Positions 23,809 through 26,697 of a stretch of 26,697 nt of DNA are shown here, piece after piece; position 1 is the first letter of the stretch, and each line of letters begins with the position of its first letter. The DNA lies in assembly GCA_019425005.1 (NCBI GenBank), contig JAHYYK010000023.1, positions 1-26,697 of the forward strand. Direction: 5' to 3'. Under the pieces are notes generated by a model. The model had not been told where the DNA came from. It worked only from the letters and a program-made list of their open reading frames with translations, and ran no database searches. The stretch comes from Collinsella sp. Its GTDB lineage: Bacteria; Actinomycetota; Coriobacteriia; Coriobacteriales; Coriobacteriaceae. Position numbers and translations under genes: made by a program.

Positions 23809-26517
23809 ATGCCCAAGATCGATGTAGAAGAACAGCTCAAGCTGCGATTTTTGCAGCCGTTGACCGCATGTATGCTGCGCCGTGTGGTGATTTGGCACGA
23901 TGCGGACGGCGAGTTTGCTCCTGAGTTTGAGCGATTGGCTGCCGAGGGTTTCGACGGCGCGGGGGCCGATGACGGCGTTATGCCCGCTCACGGTGACTTT
24001 GAGCGCCCGGTGCGGTTTGTTGAGGCTTGCGAGGGCTGCATGTTTGCCGTAAAGAAGCTCATCAACCGCGATGACCTTGCGAACGATATCTTGCTGTATC
24101 GTCGTTGCCCGCGCGGCAGGCTTGAGGGCGATTGGCTTGCCGATGTTGAGCTGTATGCCGATCAGTTCCAGGCTGACTATCTTTCGCTTTTGGCCGATCA
24201 GCTGGGAATCGAGAATATCGACGCCGTGCGCGAGAGTCTGCGCGAGCACAAGACGTTCTTTGATGCCAAGACCCGCTGCGTTAAGTTTGCCGCGTGTGTT
24301 CCGCATGCTTCGGGCGCATCAGATATCGAACTCGGTATCCTTACGGTGATTTTTGGCGGTAAAGAGGTTGGCGACGCGCGCCCCGCGTTTGTGCTGCGCG
24401 GCTGTATGACCACGCTGCTGCACGAGGGCCCCGAAGCGCTGGCCGAGTTGGTGGACAAGTACTGCGTGCGCGATGTCCTCGCTGCCTTCATTGTACGTTG
24501 CTATGGGTTTGAGGGACCGCTGTATGAGCGCGATTCGCTGCTTGCGCTGGCATCTCATGTGCTCATCACGGCGGCATCCACCGTGCTTCCCGAGGGGGCG
24601 CTCAAAGGACTCGAAAGCTATGTGGCTCCCGCCTACGGACCCTATTGCCTTGAGGCGGTGCGTACGTGGGACCAGACTTCCGATGCTCGGGCGTCGAGCG
24701 AGGATTTATTTGAGATCTGCCGTTTGGTGGAGGATGCCCGCGGGCTCTTTGCACGGTTTGAGGCCCTGTCGATCGATGTGCTGACCTCGCTTGATGTGTT
24801 CCCGTGCGTCAATGAGGCCGTACTCTCGCAGCTGTTCTGCTCGTTTGCTCAGGGCGCGGACCGTGTCGCGGATGCGCGCGCCTTTGCGGCGCGTCGCTGC
24901 GACCTAAGCTGGTACCGCCGTGTCGAGAGCTACTTTGACCTGCTTGTCGCTGTGGCCGATATGTGTGCGTTTAGGCAGGCGCACGCGGGCGGGTTCCATC
25001 TGGCGCAGCCCCAGCAGGTGTGGGATGCCTACACGTCCGATTGGTATGCCATGGACGCTGCCTATCGCCATATGTGCACCGCGTATCTGCGGGCGCGCTC
25101 CGTCGAGTGCGATGTGCTCGAGGAGCCTGCCCGAGCTGTGGTGGACTGGGCGGAGAATCTCTACAGTAACTGGTTCTTGGCCGATGCTAATGCATGCTGG
25201 GCGACCGCTGCGCAAGGGGAGTGGGCCGATTGCGGCTACATCGATGGCCCTGCACGGCAGGATGAATTCTACTGGCATGTGCTGCCCACCTTTGTGGGGT
25301 CTGCCAAAACGACGGTCGTTATCGTAAGCGACGCGCTACGCTATGAGGTGGCCCGTGATGTCGCGGCGCTTCTCGAGCGCGAGCGCGGCGGCAACGTCAG
25401 GGTTTCTAGCATGCAGGCGGTCTTTCCCTCCATCACCGAGGTGGGCATGCCCGCGCTGCTGCCGCACCAAGCGCTTGAACTTGCAGCGGATGGCTCGTTT
25501 GTGTTGGCTGACGGCATGCCCACTGCGACGACTCCGCAGCGCGAGGCCGTACTAACCCACGTTGAGCCCACGGCCCGCGCTTTGCGCTCGAGCGCATACC
25601 TCAACATGGCGGGAGTCGAGCGCAAAGCGCTGCTCAAAGACTCCAGGCTCGTTTATCTCTACCACAACAAGATCGATACCACGGGCGAGAAGGCAGCTAC
25701 GCAGGATGACGTTTTCGATGCCTGCGCGGACACCGTGGAGGAACTTGCCGCGTTGGCACGCCGCGTGTGCACCGACGCCCCGGGCGCGCGTGTTGTTATG
25801 ACGGCGGATCACGGCTTCATCTACACGCGTCGTGAGCTCAACGAGTGCCAGATGCTCGGCAAGCCAGACCTTCCCTTCCTGGACGCTCCCGTCATGCACG
25901 GCAAGCGTCATCTGGTGGTGCCCAACGAGGCCGTGGCCAAGCTTTCGGTAGAGGCATGCGGGGTGTTTGTTAATGTTGACATGGGACGTTTGGGTGCCGG
26001 TTTTGAGGGGTTTGCCCCGCGCGAGAACGTGCACTTCAAGCGTCCCGGCGGCACTAACAACTACGTCCACGGCGGCATGAGCCTGCAGGAGCTCTGCGTG
26101 CCCGTTATCGGATTTTGGCGTGCGCGCTCGGGTTCCAAGGACTTTGTCGATACGCGCGCAGCGACGCTGCGCGTGCTGAGTGAGGGACGTCGAGTGACCA
26201 ACTCGCTCTTCTCGGTCAACTTGATCCAGGAAGAACCTGCCCAAGGTAAGGTCTTGCCGTGCGAGTACGAGCTGGTGTTTACCGATGCAAGTGGCAACGA
26301 GGTAAGCGATACGGTCAAGGCGCATGCCAACAAGACTTCTGTTAACTCGCAGGAGCGCGTGGTGCATGCCAAGTTTGCGTTGCATGCAGCGGATGGATTC
26401 TCGGCCAAGGGTCCGTACTATCTGGTCTGCCGCGAGCGCGAAACGGGCAAGATCGTTTGGCGCGAGACGTACACCATCGCTGTTTCGTTTGCCCCTGTTG
26501 CTGACTTTGGTTTTTAG
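23809..26517 (+). CDS. pglZ: BREX-1 protein PglZ (type A, alkaline-phosphatase superfamily)
   Basis: PglZ is a core BREX protein with a predicted metal-dependent phosphatase/nuclease-like fold. The 902-aa product contains I-V-S-D508-A-L-R-Y-E near residue 508 (metal-ligand region), M-Q-A-V-F-P-S-I-T-E-V-G-M-P-A-L-L-P, Y-H-N-K-I-D-T-T-G-E, and T-A-D667-H668-G-F-I-Y, the second metal-binding motif. Length fits the BREX-1 type. The N-terminal 450 residues are helical with no motif I recognise. TAAGGA upstream of ATG 23809 is a suitable ribosome binding site. Immediately after its stop a further gene starts (26529). Confidence 0.94.
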   Translation: MPKIDVEEQLKLRFLQPLTACMLRRVVIWHDADGEFAPEFERLAAEGFDGAGADDGVMPAHGDFERPVRFVEACEGCMFAVKKLINRDDLANDILLYRRCPRGRLEGDWLADVELYADQFQADYLSLLADQLGIENIDAVRESLREHKTFFDAKTRCVKFAACVPHASGASDIELGILTVIFGGKEVGDARPAFVLRGCMTTLLHEGPEALAELVDKYCVRDVLAAFIVRCYGFEGPLYERDSLLALASHVLITAASTVLPEGALKGLESYVAPAYGPYCLEAVRTWDQTSDARASSEDLFEICRLVEDARGLFARFEALSIDVLTSLDVFPCVNEAVLSQLFCSFAQGADRVADARAFAARRCDLSWYRRVESYFDLLVAVADMCAFRQAHAGGFHLAQPQQVWDAYTSDWYAMDAAYRHMCTAYLRARSVECDVLEEPARAVVDWAENLYSNWFLADANACWATAAQGEWADCGYIDGPARQDEFYWHVLPTFVGSAKTTVVIVSDALRYEVARDVAALLERERGGNVRVSSMQAVFPSITEVGMPALLPHQALELAADGSFVLADGMPTATTPQREAVLTHVEPTARALRSSAYLNMAGVERKALLKDSRLVYLYHNKIDTTGEKAATQDDVFDACADTVEELAALARRVCTDAPGARVVMTADHGFIYTRRELNECQMLGKPDLPFLDAPVMHGKRHLVVPNEAVAKLSVEACGVFVNVDMGRLGAGFEGFAPRENVHFKRPGGTNNYVHGGMSLQELCVPVIGFWRARSGSKDFVDTRAATLRVLSEGRRVTNSLFSVNLIQEEPAQGKVLPCEYELVFTDASGNEVSDTVKAHANKTSVNSQERVVHAKFALHAADGFSAKGPYYLVCRERETGKIVWRETYTIAVSFAPVADFGF

Positions 26518-26528
26518 GAGTGTGCCCT

Positions 26529-26697
26529 ATGTTTGATAGCCATGACGACGATCTGTGGGAAGTTCCCTCGATTGATGTGAATGCGCCGGTGCAGGCTGCG
26601 GTGTCTGCAGAGGAGGCCGTGCCCGCCCCGGAGGCTGAGACTGCCGCAGAGGCCGTGGCTGCCGCGCCTGCCCCGGAGCCGACGGTGGCCGCGGTAC
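26529..26697 (+). CDS. Start of an unidentified gene, cut by the window end (BrxL position)
   Basis: The visible 56 codons begin M-F-D-S-H-D-D-D-L-W-E-V-P and then become an Ala/Glu/Pro-rich low-complexity segment. The ATG follows the pglZ stop by 11 nt, with the pglZ end TTAGGAG serving as ribosome binding site, so it belongs to the operon. In type 1 BREX the Lon-like protease gene brxL usually sits here, but the visible residues do not resemble the usual BrxL start. It could be BrxL with an N-terminal extension, a helicase, or an unrelated accessory gene. Confidence 0.6.
   Translation, partial: MFDSHDDDLWEVPSIDVNAPVQAAVSAEEAVPAPEAETAAEAVAAAPAPEPTVAAV

Noticed and set aside
14384..26697. 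Type 2 BREX (Pgl) or DISARM instead of type 1 BREX
   Set aside because: The order brxA-brxB-brxC-pglX-pglZ with DUF1819 and DUF1788 proteins is type 1; no pglW kinase, pglY or DISARM helicase genes are seen.

Overview
The window reads as a chromosomal segment from a high-GC member of the Coriobacteriia, most likely Collinsella. This is inferred from GC-rich coding, the SerA/SerC types, the ArsP_2-type metal exporter with a His-rich loop, and a family of DUF559-like proteins that I associate with gut Coriobacteriia. I ran no database search. I saw no rRNA, tRNA, CRISPR array or intact insertion sequence.

Layout. Positions 1-2067 are an AT-richer accessory patch. It holds a 16-bp perfect inverted repeat, three copies of a ~29-bp repeat, and a minus-strand gene for a 477-aa DUF559-like protein. 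Positions 2133-13754 are mostly housekeeping genes: a DEDDh exonuclease (-), a metal exporter (+), an HdeD-like membrane protein plus a YaiI/YqxD protein (-), a nitroreductase and two tandem histidine phosphatases (+), a DUF1015 protein and an M20 peptidase (-), a second DUF559-like protein (+), and the serine-biosynthesis pair serC-serA (-) ending at a strong terminator. Positions 13870-14058 hold a short PHD-type antitoxin remnant.

Positions 14384-26697 are a type 1 BREX phage-defence operon on the plus strand, in the order brxA, brxB, brxC, pglX (N-terminal part), an inserted HEPN-like gene, pglX (C-terminal part), pglZ, and the start of one further gene cut by the window end. BREX marks host DNA through the PglX adenine methyltransferase and blocks replication of unmarked phage. 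BrxC is the large ATPase and PglZ the alkaline-phosphatase-superfamily component.

Two features make this BREX locus unusual. First, a run of ten G residues (14409-14418) lies directly on the start of brxA. A better-placed GTG start with a Shine-Dalgarno sequence (14384) is out of frame by one base and would be in frame with nine Gs, so brxA looks like a candidate phase-variable gene. Second, pglX is split at the boundary between its target-recognition part and its C-terminal domain. The split is made by about 0.8 kb of AT-richer DNA that carries a gene with an R-x4-H HEPN motif and a 13-bp perfect inverted repeat. The end of the first pglX part (presumed target-recognition region) shares that shifted composition, which suggests a specificity-plus-effector cassette arrived as one piece.
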